Shown piece by piece: positions 47,414 to 55,917 of a DNA stretch of 64,000 nt. The position numbers and the translations under genes were made by a program. Each line of letters begins with the position of its first letter. The first letter of the stretch is position 1. The stretch is from Cytophagaceae bacterium (GTDB taxonomy: Bacteria > Bacteroidota > Bacteroidia > Cytophagales > Spirosomataceae), in NCBI GenBank assembly GCA_027491195.1, contig JAIXWQ010000008.1:310001-374000 (forward strand), written 5' to 3'. The notes beneath the pieces were generated by a model. It was not told the DNA's origin and ran no database searches. It worked only from the letters and a program-made list of their open reading frames with translations.

Positions 47414-49108
47414 TTATTCCGATCGAAATAGAACAAATTCTCCAAGTGCCGGTGCTTCTTTTTGATTTTCTAGCAATAACCTGAATTTTCTGGCTTTAAT
47501 CGATTCAAATTGTTCAGTTACACCCGTACCTTCAGAGGTTTTTGAAATTATAGTTTTCCAATTCTTTCCGTCCCAAAATTGTAAACTATATGGTTGCTTA
47601 ACTCCCGACCAAGGATGCCATGGTTCAACTAATGAAAATGCATTAATAGAAAGTATTTCCCCTAAATCAACTTCCAAACTTGCTGTAGTTGATCCTTTTT
47701 TTGCTCGCCAATTTGAATTTGGATTACCATCATTTAAGCTGCTAATCTTCGTTAAGCTATCAGTAGAACTTGCCATAAATGTTTTACCTGCTGTTGGTAA
47801 TGGAGATACCTGAGGTTCTCCTTCAAATTCAATAGCGATGACAGAACTGATTTTGTCTGGAGCATAAGATGGCAATTGTAATTGATTGCTATTTTTGGAC
47901 GCGATTATTTTTAAATTTTTCTTCGGATCCGCCAATAAATAAGCCTTTTTTAATTTATTGCCTATAGGTACATCAAGCTTACCATTTTTAGGCCAGTCAA
48001 ATACATGAAGATAAATTACCTGACCTTTTCTAGTTGCCCTACCCCAAGATAAAAAATGAAAAGGACTTGCACTTGTACCATAAATAGACTCTCCATTTAA
48101 TTGTAACCATTCGCCAATTTCTAATAGGTTTTGTTGACACACTACAGGAATGATACCTTCTGCATTTGGGCCCACATTAAGCAAGAAATTACCTCCCTTA
48201 CTTACGATATCAACAAGCTTTTGCGTTAATTCTTTAGTTGATTTCCAGCGATCATCCCAAGCGTTAAATCCCCAGTGGCCATTCATGGTCATACATACTT
48301 CCCAATTTCTACCAGGAAATCCAGTTGCAGGTATAAATTGTTCAGGTGTTTCTAAATCACCACCCATACCTGCTCCTAATCGATTATTTGTGATTAATTG
48401 CGGATATTGTTTTACAACATTTGCCAGTTTTTGAGTCATACTCTTAGTCATATTTGTAGGAGTATCCCACCATAATACAGCGACATCACCATAATTGGAT
48501 AATATTTCTTTTACTTGTGGTAAAGCGATTTCATCTATATATTTATCCATATCACCTACATGAGAGCTATCCCACTCCTTATTTCCCGAGACAGCTCCGC
48601 CAGGGTGATACCAGTCTTGGGCTTGAGAATAATAGAACCCGAGTTTCATGTCATGTTTTCTGCAAGCGTCTGCTAATTCCTTTAGTATATCACGTTTAAA
48701 AGGCGTTGCATCAACGATATTGTAAGGGGATGCTTTAGTGCCAAACATTGCAAATCCATCATGGTGCTTGCTCGTAATTACTATATATTTTTGACCAGCA
48801 GATTTAGCTAATTTTACCCATTCCTCAGCATTAAATTTTGTTGGATTAAATTCTTTAGCCAAAGCGGAGTAAGTTGTTCTTGGTATTTTTGCCGTATGCA
48901 TAATCCATTCTCCATAAGTAGTTGTATTTTCCCATTTACCAGCTGGAACAGCATAAATACCCCAGTGAATAAACATGCCAAATTTTGCATCTTTCCACCA
49001 CATCATTTTTGGATTATTTTCTTCCGTTAATACTTTAGCATCAACATTTTGCGAGTTGGCACTAAGGGAAAACATCAATAGGAGTAGACTTGTGATGTAT
49101 TTTTTCAT
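47414..49108 (-). CDS. Alpha-L-fucosidase, family GH29
   Basis: This is a 564-residue secreted enzyme (signal ends LSANSQ). GH29 markers are WWKDAKFGMFIHWGIYAVPAG (about 37-57), YIVITSKHHDGFAMF (about 108-122) and the nucleophile Asp215 in GDVAVLWWDTP. The NFLLNVGPNAEGIIP block closes the catalytic barrel. Residues about 445-564 form an F5/8-type C (discoidin) carbohydrate-binding module (SSLNDGNPNSNWRA, LEVDLGEILSINAFSLVEP). It removes terminal fucose; no fucose catabolic genes are seen in the window, so fucose may be handled elsewhere or only trimmed away. Confidence 0.94.
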   Translation of the reverse strand: MKKYITSLLLLMFSLSANSQNVDAKVLTEENNPKMMWWKDAKFGMFIHWGIYAVPAGKWENTTTYGEWIMHTAKIPRTTYSALAKEFNPTKFNAEEWVKLAKSAGQKYIVITSKHHDGFAMFGTKASPYNIVDATPFKRDILKELADACRKHDMKLGFYYSQAQDWYHPGGAVSGNKEWDSSHVGDMDKYIDEIALPQVKEILSNYGDVAVLWWDTPTNMTKSMTQKLANVVKQYPQLITNNRLGAGMGGDLETPEQFIPATGFPGRNWEVCMTMNGHWGFNAWDDRWKSTKELTQKLVDIVSKGGNFLLNVGPNAEGIIPVVCQQNLLEIGEWLQLNGESIYGTSASPFHFLSWGRATRKGQVIYLHVFDWPKNGKLDVPIGNKLKKAYLLADPKKNLKIIASKNSNQLQLPSYAPDKISSVIAIEFEGEPQVSPLPTAGKTFMASSTDSLTKISSLNDGNPNSNWRAKKGSTTASLEVDLGEILSINAFSLVEPWHPWSGVKQPYSLQFWDGKNWKTIISKTSEGTGVTEQFESIKARKFRLLLENQKEAPALGEFVLFRSE

Positions 49109-49151
49109 TTTCTTAATAGGTTAAAATTTGTAATGTATTGTTTATTTATTT

Positions 49152-50381
49152 TTAATTCTCAATAAAATTCAAATCTCTACCATGGGTTTCTTCGATCGTA
49201 TAAATAGCTATACCGCCAAATATGAAACAAATTAATCCAACAATTGAACCTGAATAAATAACCCCAATACCTGGTTTAAGATTTCCGTATAACATAGTCA
49301 TAATCACAACTGTACCTCGAACCATATTAGGAATTGTAGTTGCAGCCGTTGCACGTAAATTAGTGCCAAACTGCTCAGCTCCAATCGTGACAAACATAGC
49401 CCAATAGCCGATTCCTATTCCCATTAGCAAGCATCCACCATAAAGTTGAGTTGATGTTTTAAGTCCACTAAAGAGATAAAGAATTGCAAAAAATAACGCA
49501 AAAACCATCATGATGCCTACAGCCTTTTTGCGTGAGTATAAAATATGGCTAAGAACTCCACTCAACAAATCACCTATCGACAAACCAACGTAACACCACA
49601 TAATTGACAAACCGGGTTTGACGTCTAGAATACCTAACGCTTTACCAAATTCATTACTAAAAGTTGTTAGTATACCAATGACAAACCAGGTGGGTAAACC
49701 GATAGCGATACATTTGAGATATTTCTTAAGCCGATTTTTGTTAGTAAAAAAAGAAAAGAAATCACCTCTTTGTACATGTTTTTGCACTTTAATTGCTTCA
49801 AAAGTTCCGGATTCAAAAACTCCAATTCTTAACAGCAATAAGGATATACCCATACCTCCGCCAATGAAATAAGAAGTCCTCCATTCAAATATTTCAACAG
49901 TAAAATAGGCAAAAACAGCACCTAATAGGCCAATTCCTGCTACCAAAGATGTTCCAATAGCACGTAGATGTTTTGGCAAACTCTCAGAAACTAAAGTTAT
50001 TCCAGCCCCTAACTCACCTGCCAAACCAATTCCTGCAACAAAACGAATAAGTTTATACATTTCCGGATTGTTCACAAATCCGCAAGCAATATTGGCTAAA
50101 GAGTAAGTCAAGATTGAACCAAATAGAACTGATAAACGTCCTTTTTTATCTCCTAATACTCCCCAAAGTATTCCTCCGAGCAAAAGGCCTGTCATTTGCC
50201 AATTAAGAATACTGGCTCCAACTGTGGAAACATCAGCTTCGCTCAACCCCAAATCTTTTAAACTAGGGATTCTTACGATACCAAAAAGAAGCAAATCATA
50301 TATATCTACAAAATATCCTAATGCAGCAACAATTACAGGAATGCTGAATAACTGATTAAATGTAGAATTCTTAGATGACAT
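49152..50381 (-). CDS. MFS transporter (sugar or organic acid type)
   Basis: This 409-residue protein has 12 predicted membrane segments. The motif A loop GVLGDKKGRLSVLFGS between TM2 and TM3 is typical of the major facilitator superfamily, and ELGAGITLVSESLPKHLRAIGTS matches the TM4-TM5 region of the sugar/aromatic acid:H+ groups. The second half has GTNLRATAATTIPNMVRG as its equivalent. Being first in the leftward fucosidase operon, it probably imports a released sugar. Substrate not determined. Confidence 0.85.
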   Translation of the reverse strand: MSSKNSTFNQLFSIPVIVAALGYFVDIYDLLLFGIVRIPSLKDLGLSEADVSTVGASILNWQMTGLLLGGILWGVLGDKKGRLSVLFGSILTYSLANIACGFVNNPEMYKLIRFVAGIGLAGELGAGITLVSESLPKHLRAIGTSLVAGIGLLGAVFAYFTVEIFEWRTSYFIGGGMGISLLLLRIGVFESGTFEAIKVQKHVQRGDFFSFFTNKNRLKKYLKCIAIGLPTWFVIGILTTFSNEFGKALGILDVKPGLSIMWCYVGLSIGDLLSGVLSHILYSRKKAVGIMMVFALFFAILYLFSGLKTSTQLYGGCLLMGIGIGYWAMFVTIGAEQFGTNLRATAATTIPNMVRGTVVIMTMLYGNLKPGIGVIYSGSIVGLICFIFGGIAIYTIEETHGRDLNFIEN

Positions 50382-50558
50382 TATGTTATTTGTGATATAT
50401 ACAACGAATGGTATAACCGTAATGGCTAACTTTCATCACAAAATTAGGAGGCAATCAATACAGCGGATATTGAAATTTTATTAAAAACCAATGATATATT
50501 ATTAATAAATCAGACAAATGCATAAATAAATATCAATTTTTCTGAATTTCAAAAATGA

Positions 50559-51416
50559 TTATTCTAAATGGAATGATTTTCGATAGGAAAGAGGAGTCAT
50601 TTGTTTCGTTAATTTAAACGCCCGATTAAAATTAGACATATTTACAAAGCCTGATTCAAAGGCAATTTGATGAACCGATAACTTATTTTCGATTAATAAT
50701 TTACAAGACATTCCAATTCGGACTTCCGTTAGATATTGAACATAAGTCTTCTTCATTCGTCCTTTGAAGTATTTACAAAAATTTGATACAGACATATTTG
50801 ATAATGAGGCAATGTCTTCCAGGGTAATTCTAGCTGCAAAATTTGTAATTGTATAATCGATGACCTGATTTAAGCGATCTACATTTTGCTTATCAACTTT
50901 TACCATAAACAAACTTTTAGACATAGGTATGAGATCCGAAGAAGTACCTAACAGATCTAATATTCTAATCAATGTAATTAACCGATCTAATGAGTTATTA
51001 GCATTAAAGAGAACGTCTAAATAAACCAAAACCTGGTCTTTGGTAATGCCAACAATTTTTAGTCCATACGAAGATTGTGTTATTAAATTTTGAACGTTCT
51101 TGAATTCAATCTTTTTCAGCATATCGTTCCCTAAAAAGCTAGGTAAGAATTGAACCACTTGCGCAACCGCTAACTCAGAATCATCATTCTGATTTTTCCA
51201 AACATGAGGTAAATTAGAACCTACCAATATCAAATCGCCATCCTCAAAATATTCTATGTGATCGCCTATAAATCGCGTTCCTCTTCCCTTAACAATATGT
51301 GTTAATTCTAACTCTGGATGAAAGTGCCATTTATTATAAAACTGTGAAAATTGGTCGATTTTTGCAACGAAAGCTTCCTCTGACTGAGATTCTACTTTCT
51401 TAAATATAGGCTTCAT
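50559..51416 (-). CDS. AraC-family transcriptional regulator
   Basis: This 285-residue protein has an N-terminal cupin sensor (KWHFHPELELTHIVKGRGTRFIGDHIEYFEDGDLILVGSNLPHVWKN, residues about 28-75) and a C-terminal HTH_18 domain: ITLEDIASLSNMSVSNFCKYFKGRMKKTYVQYLTEVRI and VHQIAFESGFVNMSNFNRAFKLTKQMTPLSYRK. The histidines of the cupin may bind a sugar or metal. It lies upstream of the MFS-fucosidase run in the same direction, 177 bp away, and is likely its activator. Confidence 0.92.
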   Translation of the reverse strand: MKPIFKKVESQSEEAFVAKIDQFSQFYNKWHFHPELELTHIVKGRGTRFIGDHIEYFEDGDLILVGSNLPHVWKNQNDDSELAVAQVVQFLPSFLGNDMLKKIEFKNVQNLITQSSYGLKIVGITKDQVLVYLDVLFNANNSLDRLITLIRILDLLGTSSDLIPMSKSLFMVKVDKQNVDRLNQVIDYTITNFAARITLEDIASLSNMSVSNFCKYFKGRMKKTYVQYLTEVRIGMSCKLLIENKLSVHQIAFESGFVNMSNFNRAFKLTKQMTPLSYRKSFHLE

Positions 51417-51549
51417 ATTGAATGATATTTACTGAATGTAATGCTATATTAATAATATATCATTACAATTTGCTAAGATTTGGTAAATTTCACCTTCCTG
51501 TAACGTCTAATTTTGGCATGTTGATTTACAATTACCTACCACCAAACAT

Positions 51550-52119
51550 ATGACTGCTGCGCAAGAATCATTCTACATTCAACAATTTAAACGCGGTGAT
51601 AATAGTGCGTTTCAAATCTTATATCAACATCATTACAAGAGAATTATACAGTATGGGCGCTCTAACTTTCCTAACAATGAGGATGATATTAAAGATGCCT
51701 ATCAGGACATATTCATGTCCATATGGAAAGCAAGGGAGCGCTTGCATGATGATGTTGTTTTAGATCATTACCTAAAGAGAAGTCTAAAAAACAATTTGAT
51801 TAAAGTAAAGAAAAAGGAATTGAAATTCCATAAAATTCCTGTCTCTAACGAATTAGAAGGTAAAGAGTTTCAAGAGGAAGAGAACTACATAACAACAATT
51901 ATTAAGGACGAAATACAATTTAATAAAGATGAAATTTATAATAAAAGATTAGATCTCCTTACTAAAAGACAGCGGTTTTTGTTCACCGAAAGATTCATAA
52001 ATGAGAAGTCTCCAGAAGAAATTATGGAAGAACATAACTTAGCTCGACAAACCGTTTACAATACAATATATAACTGCCTCACAATTCTTAGGACAGGTAA
52101 GAAATTGAAGAAATATTAA
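51550..52119 (+). CDS. ECF-type RNA polymerase sigma factor, without partner anti-sigma gene
   Basis: This 189-residue protein has sigma region 2 (NEDDIKDAYQDIFMSIWKARERL, core-binding and -10 recognition) and region 4 (LLTKRQRFLFTERFINEKSPEEIMEEHNLARQTVYNTIYNCL, helix-turn-helix). It resembles the SusCD-type ECF factors of Bacteroidota, but no FecR-like anti-sigma or TonB receptor is adjacent. In its place is a convergent mobile-element module, so it may serve the island's own genes. It lies between the cargo and the right module. Confidence 0.8.
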   Translation: MTAAQESFYIQQFKRGDNSAFQILYQHHYKRIIQYGRSNFPNNEDDIKDAYQDIFMSIWKARERLHDDVVLDHYLKRSLKNNLIKVKKKELKFHKIPVSNELEGKEFQEEENYITTIIKDEIQFNKDEIYNKRLDLLTKRQRFLFTERFINEKSPEEIMEEHNLARQTVYNTIYNCLTILRTGKKLKKY

Positions 52120-52151
52120 CAACTCATTTAAAGTTTAGACCAATGTTACAC

Positions 52152-52182
52152 AAACCCCTAGTAAATTACTAGAGGGTTTTTT
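52152..52182 (+). terminator. Terminator of the sigma factor gene
   Basis: AACCCCTAGTAA pairs with TTACTAGAGGGTT (one mismatch), followed by TTTTTG. Confidence 0.8.
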
Positions 52183-52213
52183 GTTTAATTTCATTGATAT
52201 TTCGCTTAAAATG

Positions 52214-52239
52214 AATGGAGGGACATCAGCCCCTCCATT
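52214..52239. terminator. Hairpin between convergent units
   Basis: AATGGAGGG (52214-52222) pairs with CCCTCCATT (52231-52239), bordered by TTTTCA on one side and AAAATG on the other. Likely a leftward terminator behind the DUF5131 remnant, possibly bidirectional. Confidence 0.65.
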
Positions 52240-52251
52240 TTCAATAATAAA

Positions 52252-52311
52252 CTACTGCGGAAATTCCCGAATCTGCAAACTAGTTGGCCACTCCGCCAGT
52301 TCGCCACCAAA
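52252..52311 (-). pseudogene. 3' fragment of a second DUF5131 gene
   Basis: Read on the minus strand, 18 codons plus a stop encode GGELAEWPTSLQIREFPQ. This closely matches the last 18 residues of the intact DUF5131 protein at 53805-54569 (GGEIENWPEHLQIREFPD), with the stop in the same place. The fragment is too short for function, and the DNA identity is only partial, so it is an old paralogous remnant rather than a recent duplication. Confidence 0.75.
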
Positions 52312-52319
52312 ACACTAAT

Positions 52320-53747
52320 TTATTCCCATTTTTCAAGACCCAATTTGGGCACAATCCCTAGGTAATTATTGAACTCTTCTCTGATCACGTGCCTTACATA
52401 ATCCACTTCTGAGGGAATTGTTGCTATGCTATCATGAACAGTAAAGAATGGCAAACTAGGCTTCTCTGCTGTGATTCTCTTTGCAACCACTTCAATGATT
52501 AAAGTGCTCTCTAAACGCTGCATAATGTGTGACAATAGCACGTAATCTTCCTTCTTTAGAAATTCAAATAAGCGCGTTACGGAAGGGAATGCCTTGCTGA
52601 TAAGCTTTTTCTCATCCCAATAATCCTGCTCATTAGAAGAATAAATGTACTGAAAGAAGCTACTTTTTACCTTTCGCTTGTCAAACGGTTTACCAGGATA
52701 GATTTTCCTAAATACTTTTTTGTAAAAAAGGGAAGATTTTGCAAATGAAATATACTCCATACTGTCTTTATTCAACGATTTTAACAAAAAAGTTACACAC
52801 ATAGTATATTGTTTTATGCTGTCCATCAATTCATCAACATGTTCATATGCTTGTATACCATGTATTTTGATGTCTTGTTTAGGTATTTTATAACCAGCTA
52901 TGATGTTCATAGCACTAGGTATCTTGTAAATGTTTAATCCATGGTGTCCATAGGTCCAAAATTCGGCTCTTAAAAGACATGTGCTCAGGAATGGTTGCGA
53001 GTTCCTAACGTCTATATTCACTAGTTTTTGGCCATCATACGTAATGCATGACCTTAGCTCCTTTTTGAGGTTGGTCAAGTTACTGTGAAACCTTCCGATG
53101 TTATTATCCACGTCGCAATAGAAATGCTGCGCTTCAAGTTCTTCAACAACACCAAGGTTCTTTAGGAGTTTGCTTTTGGCTTTTGTTAATTCCTTAGGTT
53201 TGTAATTCTCTTTATTTGCCTCTACTTCAGCGTACATTTTCTTTAGGATCTTTCGCGCGCGTTTTGCTTCAATCTTTAATAAAGGATTAAACCATTTACC
53301 CAAATAAGAATAATTGGTTGCACCAGGAGAAAAAATCACTTTGTAGAATTGGTCAGATTCAATTTTTGCCCTAATGACATTATCCTTAATTGGGATCTCT
53401 TGGAAAGGACATTCGAAATCAATCATTCCTAGGTTGATGCAATATCCGTATGATTTCTCTTCAGGGATGTAATAATCCGTATCAATTATTCCATGGATTT
53501 TAAGATATTCGATATACTCCTTGTAATCATGGTGGAAATTTCGAAAATAGGCAGAATTAATGTTTACAAAGCCTTCAAATTGTTCAGATGTTGATTTGTA
53601 GCTTCGCGCCGTGATTAAATCTATGATGTAATAAAATACATCGATTTTAACCTTCTTTTTGAAAGCAGGTGGATGTTGCTCTAATAATGTAGGAATGGAT
53701 AACCCTGAGGGTATCACCCAAAAGTATATGCCGTGTTTGTTAATCAT
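52320..53747 (-). CDS. Compact family A DNA/RNA polymerase-like protein
   Basis: This 475-residue protein carries the PolA-superfamily motif set in order. Motif A is LVNIDVRNSQPF (Asp246 in the place of the catalytic metal ligand). Motif B is KRKVKSSFFQYIYS (Lys361, Phe365 and Tyr369 line up with Lys758, Phe762 and Tyr766 of E. coli Pol I). IMQRLESTLII (Met409, Gln410) resembles the Pol I region before motif C. Motif C is FFTVHDSIATIPSE (His438, Asp439), also close to the HDSFGTIPAD segment of T7 RNA polymerase. No exonuclease domain is present; residues 1-200 are unrecognised. It sits between the DUF5131 gene and a DUF5131 remnant. The likely role is island replication or priming; DNA versus RNA synthesis cannot be told. 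Confidence 0.75.
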   Translation of the reverse strand: MINKHGIYFWVIPSGLSIPTLLEQHPPAFKKKVKIDVFYYIIDLITARSYKSTSEQFEGFVNINSAYFRNFHHDYKEYIEYLKIHGIIDTDYYIPEEKSYGYCINLGMIDFECPFQEIPIKDNVIRAKIESDQFYKVIFSPGATNYSYLGKWFNPLLKIEAKRARKILKKMYAEVEANKENYKPKELTKAKSKLLKNLGVVEELEAQHFYCDVDNNIGRFHSNLTNLKKELRSCITYDGQKLVNIDVRNSQPFLSTCLLRAEFWTYGHHGLNIYKIPSAMNIIAGYKIPKQDIKIHGIQAYEHVDELMDSIKQYTMCVTFLLKSLNKDSMEYISFAKSSLFYKKVFRKIYPGKPFDKRKVKSSFFQYIYSSNEQDYWDEKKLISKAFPSVTRLFEFLKKEDYVLLSHIMQRLESTLIIEVVAKRITAEKPSLPFFTVHDSIATIPSEVDYVRHVIREEFNNYLGIVPKLGLEKWE

Positions 53748-53767
53748 GGTTCTAAAAGTTAAATAAA

Positions 53768-53796
53768 GCCCCCTAGGATAATCCTTCCTAGAGGGC
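53768..53796 (-). terminator. Terminator between DUF5131 and the polymerase-like gene
   Basis: GCCCCCTAGGA pairs with TCCTAGAGGGC (one C-A mismatch), followed leftward by TTTATTTAAC. The polymerase-like gene may thus need its own promoter. Confidence 0.7.
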
Positions 53797-53804
53797 TCAA
53801 ATTG

Positions 53805-54569
53805 TTAATCAGGGAATTCGCGAATCTGCAAATGTTCTGGCCAATTTTCAATCTCACCACCGTGGCGATCTTTCTTGAATTGGAGCTCTTTGGACAAATG
53901 TGTCCCGAGTTGTTTCATGAATACGGCAGCATCAGTTTGCGTTTTTAAATCTTTGATAGCCTTCTCATACCATTCAATTTGAGATGGTCTGTAACGGAAT
54001 TTACCTGTATCATTTCCTGATTCACCTCCAAGGATAACCCATTGAAAAGCATCAATGATTCGTTCCCCTTCTGCATTTTTAACTAGGAAATCCATTTCCT
54101 CCAAAAGAGGTTCTGCTGAGATGAACCTTACTGCAGCTGGAATTTTAGCTAAATCCTCTGCTCGCTTAAATGAGCTTTGAACCCCAGCAGTGACTCCTAA
54201 CCACACGTTAGGATAACCATCTCCCCAGTCATCTGGTAGACATTGCTTAATCCGCTCAGGTCTCTTTGTAAGAATCAACCAGGTGTGATGTGGGGTTTTG
54301 CGTATAATATCCCACGCTTCTATACGCCATTCGTCAGCATCTTGTATAAAAAAGTCTGACATGGAACACGTGAAGATCCGTTTAGGTTCTTTCCATTTCA
54401 ATGCAGCATTAAACGTTACTTTACCTGTCTTGCGTACCTTTGTTCCGTCACGTCCATAACGTGCTTCTTGGCGCATCATATAACAATGTAAACATTCGAC
54501 AGAAACCTTTTGGCATGCAATCCAGAAATTGACGGTTGCATCCGTCCATTGAATAGTGGACTCTCTCAT
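53805..54569 (-). CDS. DUF5131 / phage Gp37-Gp68 family protein
   Basis: This 254-residue protein has the family N-terminus ESTIQWTDATVNFWIACQKVSVECLHCYMM with Cys19, Cys26 and Cys29 (a radical-SAM-like cysteine cluster), then FTCSMSDFF, WLILTKRPERI, NVWLGVTAG, FISAEPLL and WVILGGESG, all hallmarks of Gp37/Gp68 proteins. The biochemical function is unknown; a radical SAM-like fold and action on nucleic acid have been proposed for relatives. It is one of the commonest phage and island genes. It is followed by the polymerase-like gene and preceded by Xis 4 bases away. Confidence 0.88.
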   Translation of the reverse strand: MRESTIQWTDATVNFWIACQKVSVECLHCYMMRQEARYGRDGTKVRKTGKVTFNAALKWKEPKRIFTCSMSDFFIQDADEWRIEAWDIIRKTPHHTWLILTKRPERIKQCLPDDWGDGYPNVWLGVTAGVQSSFKRAEDLAKIPAAVRFISAEPLLEEMDFLVKNAEGERIIDAFQWVILGGESGNDTGKFRYRPSQIEWYEKAIKDLKTQTDAAVFMKQLGTHLSKELQFKKDRHGGEIENWPEHLQIREFPD

Positions 54570-54573
54570 AATT

Positions 54574-54807
54574 TTAATTATTTATTTTGAAAAAATTAAG
54601 CATCGCAATTACATCGCTGTGCCGATAATAACATTTTGAACCAATTTGACTGAAGATAATCACTCCTGTATCTCTCCATTTTTGGAGCGTCTTTCGAGAC
54701 ACTTTCAAGAGCTCCATTAATTGTTCGGTATTATAGATTGGTTCAACCACCTCCGAACTTAGATTTGCTCGACTTATTTCTGCGAGCCTTGCATTAGAAA
54801 TTTTCAT
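54574..54807 (-). CDS. Excisionase-like helix-turn-helix protein
   Basis: This 77-residue protein has a winged-helix/MerR-type HTH_17: YNTEQLMELLKVSRKTLQKWRDTGVIIFSQIGSKCYYRHSDVIAMLNFF. Small proteins of this type next to tyrosine integrases bend attachment-site DNA and direct excision, or act as element regulators. It ends 4 bases before DUF5131 begins, so it is cotranscribed with it. Confidence 0.82.
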   Translation of the reverse strand: MKISNARLAEISRANLSSEVVEPIYNTEQLMELLKVSRKTLQKWRDTGVIIFSQIGSKCYYRHSDVIAMLNFFKINN

Positions 54808-54991
54808 TTGTTGGAAAATTTTAGTTTAACAAACGTTCCAACGGATTTTCCGTGGAAGTCCATAAATCGAATGGGTGTGTTGAAATAACCGCAGGAGGCC
54901 ACACTTAACCTTTAGTCATTTCCATTCGCTGAATGAACGACACAAAAGTATGGAGCATACAAGTGTAAATACCTGTAAATGAGTGAGTAGA

Positions 54992-55013
54992 CTAGAACAG
55001 AATTGTGTTCTAG
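54992..55013. repeat. Palindrome upstream of the Xis-like gene
   Basis: CTAGAACA (54992-54999) and TGTTCTAG (55006-55013) flank GAATTG. It lies between the 289-residue gene's 3' end and the Xis leader, and may be an operator or a weak terminator. Confidence 0.45.
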
Positions 55014-55041
55014 TTAATTTCAGAAAGAATTAGGAATTTTA

Positions 55042-55911
55042 TTAATCGAAGTCTAGGAAGTCATTAATTTTTCCTGCATTAATTGCATCAATTAATTCGT
55101 CCGTTTTATTAAGTATCTCCTTTAACCCAGCACCCTCATGCTTTTTCATTTTAATTTTACGATGGGAGGCGTGAATTTGCTTTAATTCGACTTGCTTGGG
55201 TTTTTTCTTATCCCAAATTTCAAATACGTTTGAAAAGTGGCTAAAGAGATCTAATCTCTGATTCTTTGTTAATCCAGACACTGAACTTAAATACGTTGCT
55301 AATGCGGAAAGCTGTTCAATATTTAATTTAAGAGGAAAACGATCATAATTAGGAGGAGACGAGCTTTGGCCTGCGTCATATTCATATTTATATTTTGAGA
55401 AAATTTCATTCTCTAACTCCTTATAAAACCGAACTAACGTTTTGCTATATAATTCATCATCGACTAAACCTGAATTTTCATCTAATTCATCTTTAATTAG
55501 AGCTAATGTCCTATCAATAAACACCTTAAAATCAAATGATGGAGGTAACTTATCCGCAATTTTCGTTATTGCTTTTATGATTTTTCTTTTGACTTCATTC
55601 AAACCAGATAATGCACCAAACTGTTCATCATCAAAAGAGCCTGTATTAGTTAATTGTAAAGCTGTATCTAGGTCTTCAACACATTTTTCAGAGCAAAATA
55701 CATACGCATCAAAATCAAATTTTACGTTGATTTTCGATATTGTGCTATCCTGTCCTAGATGTAACTCCTCAATCTCTCCATTAAATTCAACAAATGATTT
55801 ATCTGAAGAGAGATAAGGTAGGCTCATGAACTCTTCATTTTTCCCTTTCCACCAATCTAATCCAATATCACATAGCGTCTCGCTAATATAGTTATCTAAT
55901 TTTATCCCCAT
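55042..55911 (-). CDS. Integrase-associated protein, unknown
   Basis: This 289-residue soluble protein starts 6 bases after the integrase stop, so the two are cotranscribed. The middle is helical (LNEVKRKIIKAITKIADKLPPSFDFKVFIDRTLALIKDEL) and the C-terminus lysine-rich (RKIKMKKHEGAGLKEILNKTDELIDAI). One CSEKC pair (about residue 73) is the only cysteine motif. No known family was recognised. Proteins of similar size and place occur beside Bacteroidota integrases, but no function is claimed. Confidence 0.7.
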   Translation of the reverse strand: MGIKLDNYISETLCDIGLDWWKGKNEEFMSLPYLSSDKSFVEFNGEIEELHLGQDSTISKINVKFDFDAYVFCSEKCVEDLDTALQLTNTGSFDDEQFGALSGLNEVKRKIIKAITKIADKLPPSFDFKVFIDRTLALIKDELDENSGLVDDELYSKTLVRFYKELENEIFSKYKYEYDAGQSSSPPNYDRFPLKLNIEQLSALATYLSSVSGLTKNQRLDLFSHFSNVFEIWDKKKPKQVELKQIHASHRKIKMKKHEGAGLKEILNKTDELIDAINAGKINDFLDFD

Positions 55912-55917
55912 TGCTGA

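Noticed and set aside
19674-51509. Shared 9-mer TAACGTCTA upstream of the 126-residue gene and of the sigma factor gene
   Set aside because: A 9-mer match is expected by chance in a window of this size, and spacing to the starts differs.
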